DNA from: an uncultured Clostridia bacterium
GTDB taxonomy: Bacteria; Bacillota; Clostridia; Peptostreptococcales; Anaerovoracaceae
Reading direction: 5' to 3'
DNA: 64,000 bases
NCBI GenBank assembly: GCA_938046095.1
Contig: CALIXS010000025.1
Location: forward strand, 1-64,000
In this document: one piece after another, positions 50,562 through 59,105 of the stretch
Layout of the letters: each line of letters starts with the position of its first letter
How positions within the stretch are numbered: position 1 is the first letter of the stretch
Translations under genes and position numbers: made by a program
The notes under the pieces: model-generated
What the model was told of the DNA's origin: nothing
Seen by the model: only the letters and a program-made list of their open reading frames with translations
The model's database searches: none

Positions 50562-51932
50562 GTGATTCTAAGAACAAAGCTGTTTGGTCACAACTATGAA
50601 TTCAAATCGATTTGTGAAGTGATGGCCAAGGCAAATGAACAAAAATCCGGCGACGCTTTGGCAGGCATTGCGGCAGAGTCCGCAGAGGAGAGGATAGCGG
50701 CGAAGCACGTGTTATCAAATCTGACGTTAAACGATTTGAGAAATAACCCCGCCGTACCTTACGAAGAGGACAGCGTGACGAGAATTATTCAGGATGATGT
50801 AAACGAGTCTATCTTCAAAGAGCACAGGAATAAAACCGTCGCGGAATTCAGAGAGTGGCTTCTGGATACGGAAACGAGCGGAGACATGATCAAGAGAGCA
50901 TCGAGAGGTATCACAAGCGAGATAGTTTCCGGCGTCGCGAAGCTGATGAGCAATCTGGATCTTGTCTACGGAGCGAAGAAAATCGAGATAACGGCGCACT
51001 GCAATACCACGATAGGTAAGCGCGGAACGTTTTCTTCGAGACTTCAGCCTAACAATACGGTAGATGACCCCAAAGGGATCATCGCATCAACCATGGAGGG
51101 CTTCAGTCTCGGCTGCGGCGATGCCGTACTTGGACTTAATCCGGTAGACGATGGTGTTGAAAGTGTCGCAACGATCCTTAAACAATTTGATGAGTTCCGG
51201 GACAAATGGGAGATACCGACGCAGATATGCGTACTCGCGCACGTAACGACGCAGATAGAAGCAGCGAAGAAGATGGGCGCGCCTGTCGACCTGATATTCC
51301 AATCAATTGCGGGTTCGCAGAAGGGCAACGAGGCATTCGGCATCTCGCCTGAAATGCTCGAGGATGCCCGACAGTATGCTCTTCACGAAGGGAAGGCGAC
51401 AGGGCCTAACGTGATGTACTTCGAAACGGGACAGGGCTCGGAGCTTTCGTCGGATGCTCATAACGGCTGGGACCAGCTCACGATGGAGGCGAGATGCTAC
51501 GGCTTCGCCAGGAGATTTTCTCCGTTCCTCGTAAATACGGTCGTAGGCTTTATCGGTCCTGAGTATCTTTACGATTCCAAGCAGGTCACACGCGCGGGAC
51601 TCGAAGACCACTTTATGGGCAAGCTTACAGGAATATCTATGGGCTGCGATGCCTGTTATACCAACCACATGAAAGCAGACCAGAACGATATCGAAAACCT
51701 CGCTACGCTTCTCGTTGCCGCAGGCTGCAACTATATAATGGGTGTGCCCGAGGGAGACGACTGCATGCTTATGTATCAGTGCACCGGCTACCACGAGGCG
51801 GCGGCTTTGCGTGAGGTGTTCGGACTGAGACCGATAGCCGAATTTGATCAGTGGCTCGAAAAAATGGGCTTCTCCAGGAACGGTATACTCACACCGCTGG
51901 CAGGTGACGGATCGGTATTCCTCAGTAAGTAA
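50562..51932 (+). CDS. eutB: Ethanolamine ammonia-lyase, large subunit
   Basis: I prefer GTG 50562 because GAGAGGTG ends six bases before it and the family starts with M-I-L-x-T; a GTG at 50553 would place its start inside that site. The 456-residue TIM-barrel subunit carries the substrate and B12 chemistry. Typical stretches are E-V-M-A-K-A-N-E-Q-K-S-G-D near 20, F-S-S-R-L-Q-P-N near 157, Y-F-E-T-G-Q-G-S-E-L-S near 290 and Y-T-N-H-M-K-A-D near 370. With EutC it splits ethanolamine to acetaldehyde and ammonia. Confidence 0.97.
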   Translation: MILRTKLFGHNYEFKSICEVMAKANEQKSGDALAGIAAESAEERIAAKHVLSNLTLNDLRNNPAVPYEEDSVTRIIQDDVNESIFKEHRNKTVAEFREWLLDTETSGDMIKRASRGITSEIVSGVAKLMSNLDLVYGAKKIEITAHCNTTIGKRGTFSSRLQPNNTVDDPKGIIASTMEGFSLGCGDAVLGLNPVDDGVESVATILKQFDEFRDKWEIPTQICVLAHVTTQIEAAKKMGAPVDLIFQSIAGSQKGNEAFGISPEMLEDARQYALHEGKATGPNVMYFETGQGSELSSDAHNGWDQLTMEARCYGFARRFSPFLVNTVVGFIGPEYLYDSKQVTRAGLEDHFMGKLTGISMGCDACYTNHMKADQNDIENLATLLVAAGCNYIMGVPEGDDCMLMYQCTGYHEAAALREVFGLRPIAEFDQWLEKMGFSRNGILTPLAGDGSVFLSK

Positions 51933-51946
51933 GAAAGGAGAATACA

Positions 51947-52870
51947 GTGGATACAAAAGAACTGAAAGCCCTGATTGAAAATGTTCTGGCTGAAATGAAC
52001 GTTTCAGGCGCCGCGCCTAATGCGGAAGAGAATGTAAAGGAAGCGGCCCCGGCTCCGGCACAGGTGTCGTCGTCGGGTCACGCAGAGGAAGAACCGGTTC
52101 TCGAGGACGGATGCCTCGAGGATATCACGGCGATAGACGTAAAAAAACAGTATCTGGTAAAGAATCCGAGAGACAGAGAAGGCTTCTACGAACTCAAGCA
52201 GTTCGCACCTTGCAGGCTTGGAATAGGAAAGGCGGGGGCCCGCTATAAGACGCTTCCGCAGCTCATGTTCAGAGCGGCGCATTCGGCGGCGCAGGATGCG
52301 GTATTCTCGGACGTGGATCAGGATTTCGTAGACGGGCTTGACCTGTTTACAGTACAGAGCAGATGCAACAGCAAGGATGAATATCTGACAAGACCCGACC
52401 TTGGGAGAAGGCTGAATGAGGAGAGCGTAAAGATCATCAAAGAAAAGTGCAACGACCATCCGACCGTTCAGATATTCGTTTCCGACGGACTGAGCTCCGC
52501 AGCCGTCGCGGCAAATACCGAAGACGTACTGCCCGGTCTGCTGCAGGGCCTCAGGAGCAACGGGATAAAGGTCGGAACGCCGTTTTTCCTCAAATACGGA
52601 AGAGTAGGCGCGATGGACGAGGTAAGCGAACTGACGGGTGCGGAAGTGACGTGTGTGCTGATAGGAGAAAGACCCGGCCTCATAACCGCTACGTCGATGT
52701 CGGCATATCTCGCATACAAGGGGACGATAGGAATGCCTGAGGCAAGGAGGACGGTCGTCTCGAACATACACTCCGAGGGCACGATACCGGCCGAGGCCGG
52801 CGCGCATATTGCCGAAATCATAAAGATAATGCTGGAGAAAAAAGCAAGCGGAACCGATCTTAAATTATAA
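51947..52870 (+). CDS. eutC: Ethanolamine ammonia-lyase, small subunit
   Basis: A 307-residue protein starting GTG 51947 after AAAGGAG. Residues 1-18 form an amphipathic helix (T-K-E-L-K-A-L-I-E-N-V-L-A-E-M) followed by an Ala/Pro/Glu-rich linker of ~35 residues; this is the usual form of an encapsulation peptide. The B12-binding catalytic part follows, with A-R-Y-K-T, R-A-A-H-S-A-A-Q-D, S-D-G-L-S and G-E-R-P-G-L. EutC directs the lyase into the shell and completes the cofactor site. Confidence 0.96.
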   Translation: MDTKELKALIENVLAEMNVSGAAPNAEENVKEAAPAPAQVSSSGHAEEEPVLEDGCLEDITAIDVKKQYLVKNPRDREGFYELKQFAPCRLGIGKAGARYKTLPQLMFRAAHSAAQDAVFSDVDQDFVDGLDLFTVQSRCNSKDEYLTRPDLGRRLNEESVKIIKEKCNDHPTVQIFVSDGLSSAAVAANTEDVLPGLLQGLRSNGIKVGTPFFLKYGRVGAMDEVSELTGAEVTCVLIGERPGLITATSMSAYLAYKGTIGMPEARRTVVSNIHSEGTIPAEAGAHIAEIIKIMLEKKASGTDLKL

Positions 52871-52882
52871 GGAGATAAGAAA

Positions 52883-53536
52883 ATGAAAAGAGACCCATTA
52901 AAGGCAAGTGTTCTTGCCGCAAAAATTATCCCAAATGCAAGCCCGGATATGCTCAAGGATTTTGATATCCCGGAAAATTTCAGGTCGCTTGCACTGATTA
53001 CGGCCGACTGCGATGACGTGACCTACACCGCTCTCGACGAGGCCACGAAAAAGGCTGACGTCGTGGTGGCCTACGCGAAGAGCTTTTATGGCGGAGCCGC
53101 GAACGCAAACACAAAGCTGGCGGGCGAGATCATAGGCATACTCGCGGGGCCTAATCCGGCGGAGGTAAAGAGCGGCCTGGATGCCGCGATCGAAGTCATA
53201 GAAAACGAAGCATACTTCGTTTCGGCAAATGAGGACGATACAATTGCATACTATGCGCACTGCATTTCGAGGACGGGTTCATATCTTTCCGCGGGTGCGG
53301 GAATCCCTGAGGGAGAAGCTCTCGCATATCTTATAGCTCCTCCGCTCGAAGCGATGTATGCGGTAGATGCGGCCATCAAAGCGGCGGATGTAAAACTGTG
53401 CGTGCTTTACGCGCCGCCTTCGGAGACGAACTTCGGCGGAGCGCTGCTCACGGGCACACAGTCGGCATGCAAATCGGCATGCGACGCTTTTGCGGCGGCA
53501 GTTGAATACGTAGCAGATAACCCGGTTGCATTTTAG
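52883..53536 (+). CDS. eutL: Microcompartment shell protein EutL
   Basis: A 217-residue protein with two permuted BMC domains forming a trimeric tile with a gated central pore. It starts K-R-D-P-L-K-A-S-V-L-A-A-K-I and contains Y-A-K-S-F-Y-G-G-A near residue 67 and G-T-Q-S-A-C-K near 190, both typical. EutL pores bind ethanolamine, which blocks opening. AAGGAG lies 8 bases before the ATG. Confidence 0.95.
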   Translation: MKRDPLKASVLAAKIIPNASPDMLKDFDIPENFRSLALITADCDDVTYTALDEATKKADVVVAYAKSFYGGAANANTKLAGEIIGILAGPNPAEVKSGLDAAIEVIENEAYFVSANEDDTIAYYAHCISRTGSYLSAGAGIPEGEALAYLIAPPLEAMYAVDAAIKAADVKLCVLYAPPSETNFGGALLTGTQSACKSACDAFAAAVEYVADNPVAF

Positions 53537-53557
53537 TTTAAACAGGAGGTAAATGAA

Positions 53558-53842
53558 ATGACAAATATGCAGGCGCTCGGAATGATCGAAACAAAAGGAC
53601 TTGTAGGCTCCGTAGAAGCGGCTGATGCTATGGTAAAGGCTGCAAACGTAGCGCTTATCGGAAAGGTGCACGTGGGCGGAGGACTCGTTACGGTAATGGT
53701 GCGGGGCGATGTCGGTGCGGTAAAGGCCGCGGTAGATGCGGGAGCCGCTGCAGCGGAAAGAGTCGGGGAGCTCATTTCCATCCATGTGATACCGAGACCT
53801 CATTCGGATGTCGAGATGATACTTCCTAAATTGGAGGACTGA
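53558..53842 (+). CDS. eutM: Major BMC-H shell protein EutM, first copy
   Basis: A 94-residue single-BMC protein ([11 protein letters not shown] near residue 5; pore loop V-H-V-G-G-G-L near 40; [10 protein letters not shown]). Forms the hexamers that tile the flat faces. The pore loop reads G-G-G where many relatives have G-S-G. The protein differs from the second copy at 54459 by one internal residue and the last few C-terminal residues, yet the DNA differs at many third positions. ACAGGAGG precedes the ATG. Confidence 0.96.
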   Translation: MTNMQALGMIETKGLVGSVEAADAMVKAANVALIGKVHVGGGLVTVMVRGDVGAVKAAVDAGAAAAERVGELISIHVIPRPHSDVEMILPKLED

Positions 53843-53877
53843 TCGCATGCTGCAATCGGTTATAAAGGAGAGACAAC

Positions 53878-54438
53878 ATGTTAGCTTTGGGAATGATAGA
53901 AGTATACGGAAGAGTTGGAGCGATTGAAGGGCTTGACAGTGCTTTGAAGGCTGCAAATGTTTCTCTTGTAAACATGATAAGAGTCGGCGGAGGACTGACG
54001 TCCGTATTCATCGAGGGCGATGTCGGCGCGGTGAAGGCGGCGATAGACGCGGGCGCCGCAGCGGCCGAAAAGGTTGGAAAACTGTGCTCACGGCACGTGA
54101 TACCGAGACCGGATGGGGCAGTCAGGAAAATGCTCGATATGGCGCCGGAAACCTTCGATTTCACTTCGGAGAGCGTAGGCGGAGCAGGGACGGCTGAAGC
54201 AGGATATGATGCGGTGAAATCTATAAATACTGCCGAAACGGTAAGCGTTGTTTCCACCGAACATGAGCATGAGCCGAAAAAGAAAAAAACAGGAATCGAT
54301 GCGGCGGGCGACGACCTCGAAAAAATGACTGTAGGTCAGCTCAGGGCTCTGGCAAGAGAGACGGACGGATTCCCGCTTTCGAGACAGGAAATCAAGTTTG
54401 CAAAGAAAGATGATTTGATCAAAAGCTTTAACAGATAA
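53878..54438 (+). CDS. BMC-H protein with a SAP/Rho-N-like C-terminal extension (EutK/PduK-like)
   Basis: A 186-residue protein. Residues 1-88 are a normal BMC domain ([11 protein letters not shown]; pore R-V-G-G-G-L). Residues ~90-148 are a low-complexity linker with H-E-H-E-P and K-K-K-K. Residues ~150-186 form a small helix-extended-helix domain ([12 protein letters not shown], then K-K-D-D-L-I-K-S-F) like SAP or Rho N-terminal nucleic-acid-binding domains. Salmonella EutK also has a nucleic-acid-binding-like tail, of another fold. A role in contacting RNA, DNA or cargo inside the shell is inference. It lies between the two eutM copies. Confidence 0.85.
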   Translation: MLALGMIEVYGRVGAIEGLDSALKAANVSLVNMIRVGGGLTSVFIEGDVGAVKAAIDAGAAAAEKVGKLCSRHVIPRPDGAVRKMLDMAPETFDFTSESVGGAGTAEAGYDAVKSINTAETVSVVSTEHEHEPKKKKTGIDAAGDDLEKMTVGQLRALARETDGFPLSRQEIKFAKKDDLIKSFNR

Positions 54439-54458
54439 GTTCACAGGAGGAAAACAAA

Positions 54459-54740
54459 ATGACAAATATGCAGGCACTCGGAATGATTGAAACAAAAGGA
54501 CTTGTAGGTTCGATCGAAGCAGCCGACGCTATGGTAAAGGCCGCGAACGTTGCGCTTATCGGAAAGGTACACGTTGGCGGCGGACTCGTCACGGTAATGG
54601 TAAGAGGTGACGTCGGAGCGGTAAAGGCGGCTGTTGACGCAGGAGCCGCTGCGGCGGAAAGAGTCGGAGAGCTTATTTCGATCCACGTGATACCGAGACC
54701 TCATTCGGACGTCGAGATGATTTTGCCGAAGATCGGATAG
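54459..54740 (+). CDS. eutM: Major BMC-H shell protein EutM, second copy
   Basis: A 93-residue BMC-H protein, practically identical in sequence to the copy at 53558 except Ile for Val at residue 19 and the last residues (P-K-I-G versus P-K-L-E-D). The synonymous divergence of the two genes shows the duplication is not recent, so selection keeps both proteins the same. The pair probably boosts shell protein dosage or mixes in the same tiles. CAGGAGG precedes the ATG. Confidence 0.95.
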   Translation: MTNMQALGMIETKGLVGSIEAADAMVKAANVALIGKVHVGGGLVTVMVRGDVGAVKAAVDAGAAAAERVGELISIHVIPRPHSDVEMILPKIG

Positions 54741-54770
54741 CCGATATTGACCGAGAAGGAGGCGATGTAG

Positions 54771-55625
54771 TTGAAAGTGATAACAGAGGCTTTGATAAGA
54801 GCCGAACTTAAAGCTACACAGTCCGAAATATATGTGATACCCGAAGGTAAGATTCTGTCTCCGGCTGCGAGGGAATACCTCCAGAGCAAGCAGATAGAAA
54901 TCAGTTCCGGGAAAAAAACGGATGCGTGCCGTATGCCCGGCGCGAATTTTCGACAAAACGGTGCGGCAGACTCCGAAAATGCCGGGCATCCCGGGCATGC
55001 AGAACAGGAACAGCAGTCTGAGGCTCCTCAGACTCAGGCTCCGACCGCTGCGAAGTATATCGACTACGAAACGGGTGCGGGATACGCGTCGAAGCCTGAG
55101 CACATGACGCAGCTTTACGCGAACATGCTCGTAAATAAAAACCACGGCAGGATCAGATACAGGGGGAAGCTCGACCGCTTACAGGCGGAGGTCGTAAACG
55201 CTCAGTGTATGCTGAACGATGCCGGGTACAACGAGCTGATTATCCGGGATCTGGGTAATATTCTGGACATTTTGAGAGAGATGATGAGATGCGAAGTGAT
55301 GGATGAGCCGTTTACCAACGAAATGATAATAGGGCTTAATCATGAGGAGCTCAGAAAGCATTCTCATAATCCTATGAAGTATTATAACATCAAGCAGATG
55401 CTCCTGCCCGATTACACTATGGGTCTCGCTCATTCGCAGCTCAACCTGATAAGGACTTCTATACGAGAGGCAGAGGTTTTGGCCGTTGATGCTTTCATGG
55501 AAAACCGCAGGCTCGTCAGAAGCGATATCATCGAGGAACTTAACAGGCTGTCGAGCGCTCTGCATATAATGATGTGCAAGTTCCTTGCCGGCGAGTACGA
55601 TGCGAAACGGACAGAGAGGTTTTGA
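54771..55625 (+). CDS. eutT: Corrinoid adenosyltransferase EutT
   Basis: A 284-residue protein starting TTG 54771 after AAGGAGG. The N-terminal ~45 residues (I-Y-V-I-P-E-G-K-I-L-S-P-A-A-R-E-Y-L) match the short module also seen in the proteins at 55627 and 61277. A linker follows with C-R-M-P-G and H-P-G-H, then the helical adenosyltransferase domain (~105-284) with R-I-R-Y-R-G-K-L-D and a C-terminal M-M-C-K-F-L-A-G-E-Y-D. EutT makes adenosylcobalamin for EutBC. Salmonella EutT needs a metal bound near H-x11-C-C-x2-C; no such cysteine group is present here, so the metal site may differ. Confidence 0.92.
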   Translation: MKVITEALIRAELKATQSEIYVIPEGKILSPAAREYLQSKQIEISSGKKTDACRMPGANFRQNGAADSENAGHPGHAEQEQQSEAPQTQAPTAAKYIDYETGAGYASKPEHMTQLYANMLVNKNHGRIRYRGKLDRLQAEVVNAQCMLNDAGYNELIIRDLGNILDILREMMRCEVMDEPFTNEMIIGLNHEELRKHSHNPMKYYNIKQMLLPDYTMGLAHSQLNLIRTSIREAEVLAVDAFMENRRLVRSDIIEELNRLSSALHIMMCKFLAGEYDAKRTERF

Positions 55626-55626
55626 A

Positions 55627-55872
55627 ATGACGATTGAGCAGATAATAGAAGAGGTTTTCAGGCGTGTCATGCAAATACTCACTGAAAAGAACGAAGAGAG
55701 TTCCGAATCCGCTGTCATCGACATCGAAAAGAAATTTGTGACATGGGAGGACGTCCGCGATCTTGCGGTGAGCGAGGGAACAGTTATCCGAGTGCCGAAA
55801 AAGGCGGTGATCACGGATATAGCGCTCGAGTATTTTGCAAAGAAAAAGGTAAAGCTCCAAAGGCAGGAATGA
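55627..55872 (+). CDS. Small eut-locus protein with EutT-N-like module
   Basis: ATG 55627, one base after the eutT stop, gives 81 residues; AGAGG is upstream. Residues 3-19 are an amphipathic helix (I-E-Q-I-I-E-E-V-F-R-R-V-M-Q-I-L) of encapsulation-peptide type. Residues ~37-80 resemble the N-terminal module of EutT (T-V-I-R-V-P-K-K-A-V-I-T-D-I-A-L-E-Y-F-A). It has no cysteine or known catalytic motif. It may be an adaptor that docks cargo or EutT in the shell. Confidence 0.75.
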   Translation: MTIEQIIEEVFRRVMQILTEKNEESSESAVIDIEKKFVTWEDVRDLAVSEGTVIRVPKKAVITDIALEYFAKKKVKLQRQE

Positions 55873-55885
55873 TAAAGAGGAAGAT

Positions 55886-56158
55886 ATGGAGTTAGGTAAG
55901 GTGACCGGCTCAATATGGGCAACCCAAAAGGCGTCTTCGCTTTCAAAATACAAGCTGTTACGCGTTGAGGTCGACGACAACAAAAGAAAAAGAACTGTGA
56001 TTGCAGCCGATACGCTCGGCGCCGGAGTAGGTGAAACCGTAATAATCGTCGGCGGAAGCGGAGCAAGAACAGGGGAAGCAAAGGCGTCTGATCCTCTTGA
56101 TGCCACTGTGGTAGCGATAGTCGATGAATCGAAAGAAATATTGTTAAAGAAAGGATGA
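55886..56158 (+). CDS. eutN: Pentameric vertex protein EutN, first copy
   Basis: A 90-residue EutN/CcmL-type protein: L-G-K-V-T-G-S-I-W-A-T-Q-K near residue 3, V-I-A-A-D-T-L-G-A-G-V-G-E near 40 and G-G-S-G-A-R near 56. It forms pentamers that cap shell vertices. It has a second, diverged copy at 59083. AGAGGAAG precedes the ATG. Followed by eutH at six bases. Confidence 0.95.
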   Translation: MELGKVTGSIWATQKASSLSKYKLLRVEVDDNKRKRTVIAADTLGAGVGETVIIVGGSGARTGEAKASDPLDATVVAIVDESKEILLKKG

Positions 56159-56164
56159 TGACGG

Positions 56165-57394
56165 ATGTTTAATGAGTTGATCAGCAGCATCACGGATGTC
56201 GATGTTTTGAAGGACAGCTTTTACGAATGGATCTCAACACTGTCGATAAACAAAGTCATAATTTTCATTATGATGATATTCATGCTCATAGGCGCGATAG
56301 ACAAAATACGCGGCAACAAGCACGGATATGGAGAACAGTTCGACGAGGGCTTCAACGCCATGGGTCCTTTGGCGATAGCTATGGCGGGAGTCGTGGCTGC
56401 GGCGCCGGTGCTGGCTGTAATACTGAAGCCGATAATAGTACCTCTTTATGAGCTTGTCGGCGCGGATGCGTCGATGTTTGCGACAACGCTGCTTGCGTGC
56501 GATATGGGCGGTTATCCTCTCGCCATGCAGATGGCGTCAAACGAAACAATAGGTAATTTTTCCGGTCTTATACTCGGAACCATGATGGGGCCTACAATCG
56601 TATTTACCATTCCGGTAGCGCTCAGCATAATCAAAAAAGAGGATAGGAGCTTTCTCGGTGCAGGTATTCTCGCAGGTCTTATAACGGTTCCTATCGGATG
56701 TATCGCAGGCGGTCTTGTAATGAACATGACGCCGTACAAGATAAATATAGTGACAATTCTCGTAAACCTTATTCCAGTAATCATCATCGCAGGCCTTATA
56801 GTCGCAGGTCTTTGGTTTATACCTCAGAAGATGATCAGAGGCTTCAACAAATTCGGTACGGGTGTTACGGTTGTAATTACGGTATTTACGGCGATAGCGG
56901 TATTCGAGTATCAGACGGGGATCAAATTCCCGCTTCTGAACAAGATGGTCGAAACTGATGCTGACGGAGTAGTACCTCTTGAATCGGGTCTTCTCGTCTG
57001 CGGTCAGATCGCAATCGTACTCATCGGGGCGTTCCCTATGGTCAAATGGATAACAAACACCTTTGCAAAGCCGCTCGAGAAGATCGGCAGGAAGCTCGGA
57101 ATGAATCAGGAGGGCTCTGCCGGTCTTATAGCGACGCTTGCGAACAACATTGCGATGTTCAATATAATGGGCGAAATGAACCCTAAGGGGAAACTCCTCA
57201 ACGTAGCGTTTGCCGTGTCGGCGGCGTTCGTATTCGGAGACCATCTCGGATTTACGGCAGGCGTGAACAGTGAAATGATTTTCCCGGTTATAGTAGGAAA
57301 GCTCGTTGCCGGTATTACCGCACTTATCCTGGCGAATATTCTCGCACCTATGCTCCTTGCAAAGGTTGACTCGGCAAAGGGAAATGAAGAGTAG
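56165..57394 (+). CDS. eutH: Ethanolamine permease EutH
   Basis: A 409-residue membrane protein with about ten or eleven segments. It shows EutH features: G-A-I-D-K-I-R-G-N near residue 42, the L-A-C-D-M-G-G-Y region near 112, N-A-M-G-P-L, and G-D-H-L-G-F-T-A-G near 360. It allows ethanolamine entry, which matters at low pH or low substrate. It is encoded within the microcompartment operon. AAAGGATG lies 7 bases before the ATG. Confidence 0.95.
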   Translation: MFNELISSITDVDVLKDSFYEWISTLSINKVIIFIMMIFMLIGAIDKIRGNKHGYGEQFDEGFNAMGPLAIAMAGVVAAAPVLAVILKPIIVPLYELVGADASMFATTLLACDMGGYPLAMQMASNETIGNFSGLILGTMMGPTIVFTIPVALSIIKKEDRSFLGAGILAGLITVPIGCIAGGLVMNMTPYKINIVTILVNLIPVIIIAGLIVAGLWFIPQKMIRGFNKFGTGVTVVITVFTAIAVFEYQTGIKFPLLNKMVETDADGVVPLESGLLVCGQIAIVLIGAFPMVKWITNTFAKPLEKIGRKLGMNQEGSAGLIATLANNIAMFNIMGEMNPKGKLLNVAFAVSAAFVFGDHLGFTAGVNSEMIFPVIVGKLVAGITALILANILAPMLLAKVDSAKGNEE

Positions 57395-57412
57395 GACGAA
57401 AGGGAAGGCACG

Positions 57413-57847
57413 ATGGAAATCAACGAAAAGGTATTGAGAGATATCATAGCAAAGGTTGTTGAGGAAACACTGTGCAGAAACAGCGCGGACGGCTTCCTCA
57501 AGGAAAAGGATCCGAGCGGTATCCTTAAGGTAAGACCTTCGACTGTAAAGTGCGAACAGTTTAACGGCGCCGAGGGAGTATATCTCAAAGATATAGTCAC
57601 CCTCGATGAAGCCCCGAGAATGGGAGCCGGCATAATGGAACTCGATCATACGAGCTTTGAGTGGACACTTACATATGATGAGTATGATTACATCATAGAC
57701 GGGCAGCTCGAAATAGAGATCGACGGCAGAGTGGTGAAGGGCGAAAAGGGGGATATCATCTATATCCCCAAAAACAGTCACATACACTTCCAGACGCCGA
57801 CGACAGCCAGATACGCATATTTCGTATATCCGGCGGATTGGCAGTAA
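57413..57847 (+). CDS. eutQ: EutQ, cupin protein
   Basis: A 144-residue protein. Residues 4-20 are an amphipathic helix (E-K-V-L-R-D-I-I-A-K-V-V-E-E-T-L) of encapsulation-peptide type, then a short linker and a cupin barrel (~60-140) with M-E-L-D-H-T-S-F-E-W-T and K-G-D-I-I-Y-I-P-K-N-S-H. Salmonella EutQ has acetate-kinase activity and is needed for anaerobic growth on ethanolamine; the same role here would generate ATP from PduL's product. Confidence 0.93.
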   Translation: MEINEKVLRDIIAKVVEETLCRNSADGFLKEKDPSGILKVRPSTVKCEQFNGAEGVYLKDIVTLDEAPRMGAGIMELDHTSFEWTLTYDEYDYIIDGQLEIEIDGRVVKGEKGDIIYIPKNSHIHFQTPTTARYAYFVYPADWQ

Positions 57848-57921
57848 AACATTCGCAAAGTCCTGACGCACCGATGCGCGGGACTTGGGTACGATGCTGT
57901 TAGGATAAGGATTTTATAGCG

Positions 57922-58767
57922 ATGGCAAACGATATCATGAATTTTGACAGGTGTGATTCTTTTGTTGAAGCATTTGAGAGGACGATCGACAACCCTGTCA
58001 GGAACAGTTCCAAAGTGTACTATACGGGAGTCGACCTGGGTACGGCGTGTGTTGTTCTTGCAGTACTCGACGAAAACCGCGTTCCTGCCGCAGGCGCGTA
58101 CAGATACGCCGATGTGGTCCGCGACGGCATGGTCGTCGATTATATAGGCGCGGTAAGGATAGTGCGCGAGCTGAAAGCGGAGATAGAAGAAAAGCTCGGG
58201 TGCGAGCTTCTGTATGCCGCGGCGGCTATCCCTCCGGGAACGGAGCTGACAGATGCGGGCGCCGTCAAAAATGTCGTTCAGGCTGCGGGCTTTGAAATTA
58301 CAAATATAACCGACGAGCCTACGGCCGCGAACAACCTGCTCGGCATCACGGACGGAGCCGTAATAGATATAGGCGGCGGTACGACGGGAGTTTCGATAAT
58401 CGAAAACGGCCGTGTGACGGCGACGGGCGACGAGGCGACCGGCGGCACGCACTTTACGCTCGTTATTGCGGGCGCGTACAAAATGAGCTTTGACGATGCG
58501 GAGGCGTACAAGAAAGATCCGAAGAATCACGCGGAAATCCTTCCGGCAGTACAACCGGTAATGGAAAAGATAGCAAGCATAATAGAGAAAATAACGGAAA
58601 ATTACTGTATAGAGCAGCTCGTCCTCGTAGGTGGGAGCAGCTGTTTCACCGGTATAGAAAAGGTTATAGAGAGGACTACCGGAATCAGAACCGTAAAGCC
58701 GCATAATCCTATGTTCGTCACCCCGCTCGGAATAGCGCTCGGGTGTACCGACAGGATCATGTACTGA
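57922..58767 (+). CDS. eutJ: EutJ, chaperone-like ATPase
   Basis: A 281-residue protein with an Hsp70/actin fold: V-D-L-G-T-A near residue 35, I-D-I-G-G-G-T-T-G-V near 150 and L-V-G-G-S-S-C-F-T-G near 235. It is smaller than EutA. Its exact role is unsettled; assembly or reactivation help is usually assumed. The upstream gap of 74 bases holds an apparent ribosome-binding site only (AAGGATTTT). Confidence 0.93.
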   Translation: MANDIMNFDRCDSFVEAFERTIDNPVRNSSKVYYTGVDLGTACVVLAVLDENRVPAAGAYRYADVVRDGMVVDYIGAVRIVRELKAEIEEKLGCELLYAAAAIPPGTELTDAGAVKNVVQAAGFEITNITDEPTAANNLLGITDGAVIDIGGGTTGVSIIENGRVTATGDEATGGTHFTLVIAGAYKMSFDDAEAYKKDPKNHAEILPAVQPVMEKIASIIEKITENYCIEQLVLVGGSSCFTGIEKVIERTTGIRTVKPHNPMFVTPLGIALGCTDRIMY

Positions 58768-58784
58768 AGGTCGGGAGATGGAAT

Positions 58785-59105
58785 ATGGACTACAGAATAA
58801 TCAAGTCTCCGTCAAAGGGCACGATTGAGCTGATAAAAAGAAGGATGGGATGCTTTGCCGAAAGCCCGATAGACGGAGCCGATGCCGTAGGGCTTGTGCA
58901 GGGCAGGATGATCGATATGGTCTGCGCCGCCGATATAGCCGAAAAGGCCGTCGGAGTTCAGGTCTTTGACGTAAAGGGCATCTGTCCTCAGCATATGACA
59001 ATGCTTGCGATATTCGGCGACACGGCTTCCGTCCAGAGTGCTCTGTCAGAGATCGAAAGTAAACTGAAAGAGGGTATGTACAATGATTACAGCCAGACTT
59101 ATTGA
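58785..59105 (+). CDS. Permuted BMC-domain shell protein, PduU/GrpU-like, with pore-loop cysteine
   Basis: ATG 58785 after GGGAGATGG gives 106 residues. After an N-terminal strand (Y-R-I-I-K-S-P-S-K-G-T-I), residues 33-95 align with the circularly permuted part of EutS (D-A-V-G-L-V, A-A-D-I-A-E, F-G-D-T-A-S-V-Q-S-A). The loop corresponding to the central pore reads K-G-I-C-P-Q-H, with Cys67. PduT and the GrpU group carry pore cysteines that bind an iron-sulfur cluster, so a similar cluster here is plausible but unproven. Two further cysteines are at 23 and 47. It overlaps the second eutN by 23 bases. Confidence 0.78.
   Translation: MDYRIIKSPSKGTIELIKRRMGCFAESPIDGADAVGLVQGRMIDMVCAADIAEKAVGVQVFDVKGICPQHMTMLAIFGDTASVQSALSEIESKLKEGMYNDYSQTY

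Noticed and set aside
52004..52807. 267-codon minus-strand frame across eutC
   Set aside because: Antisense shadow of a certain gene.
56537..57871. 444-codon open frame on the minus strand across eutH and eutQ
   Set aside because: Antisense shadow; arginine/tyrosine-rich composition and no start signal.
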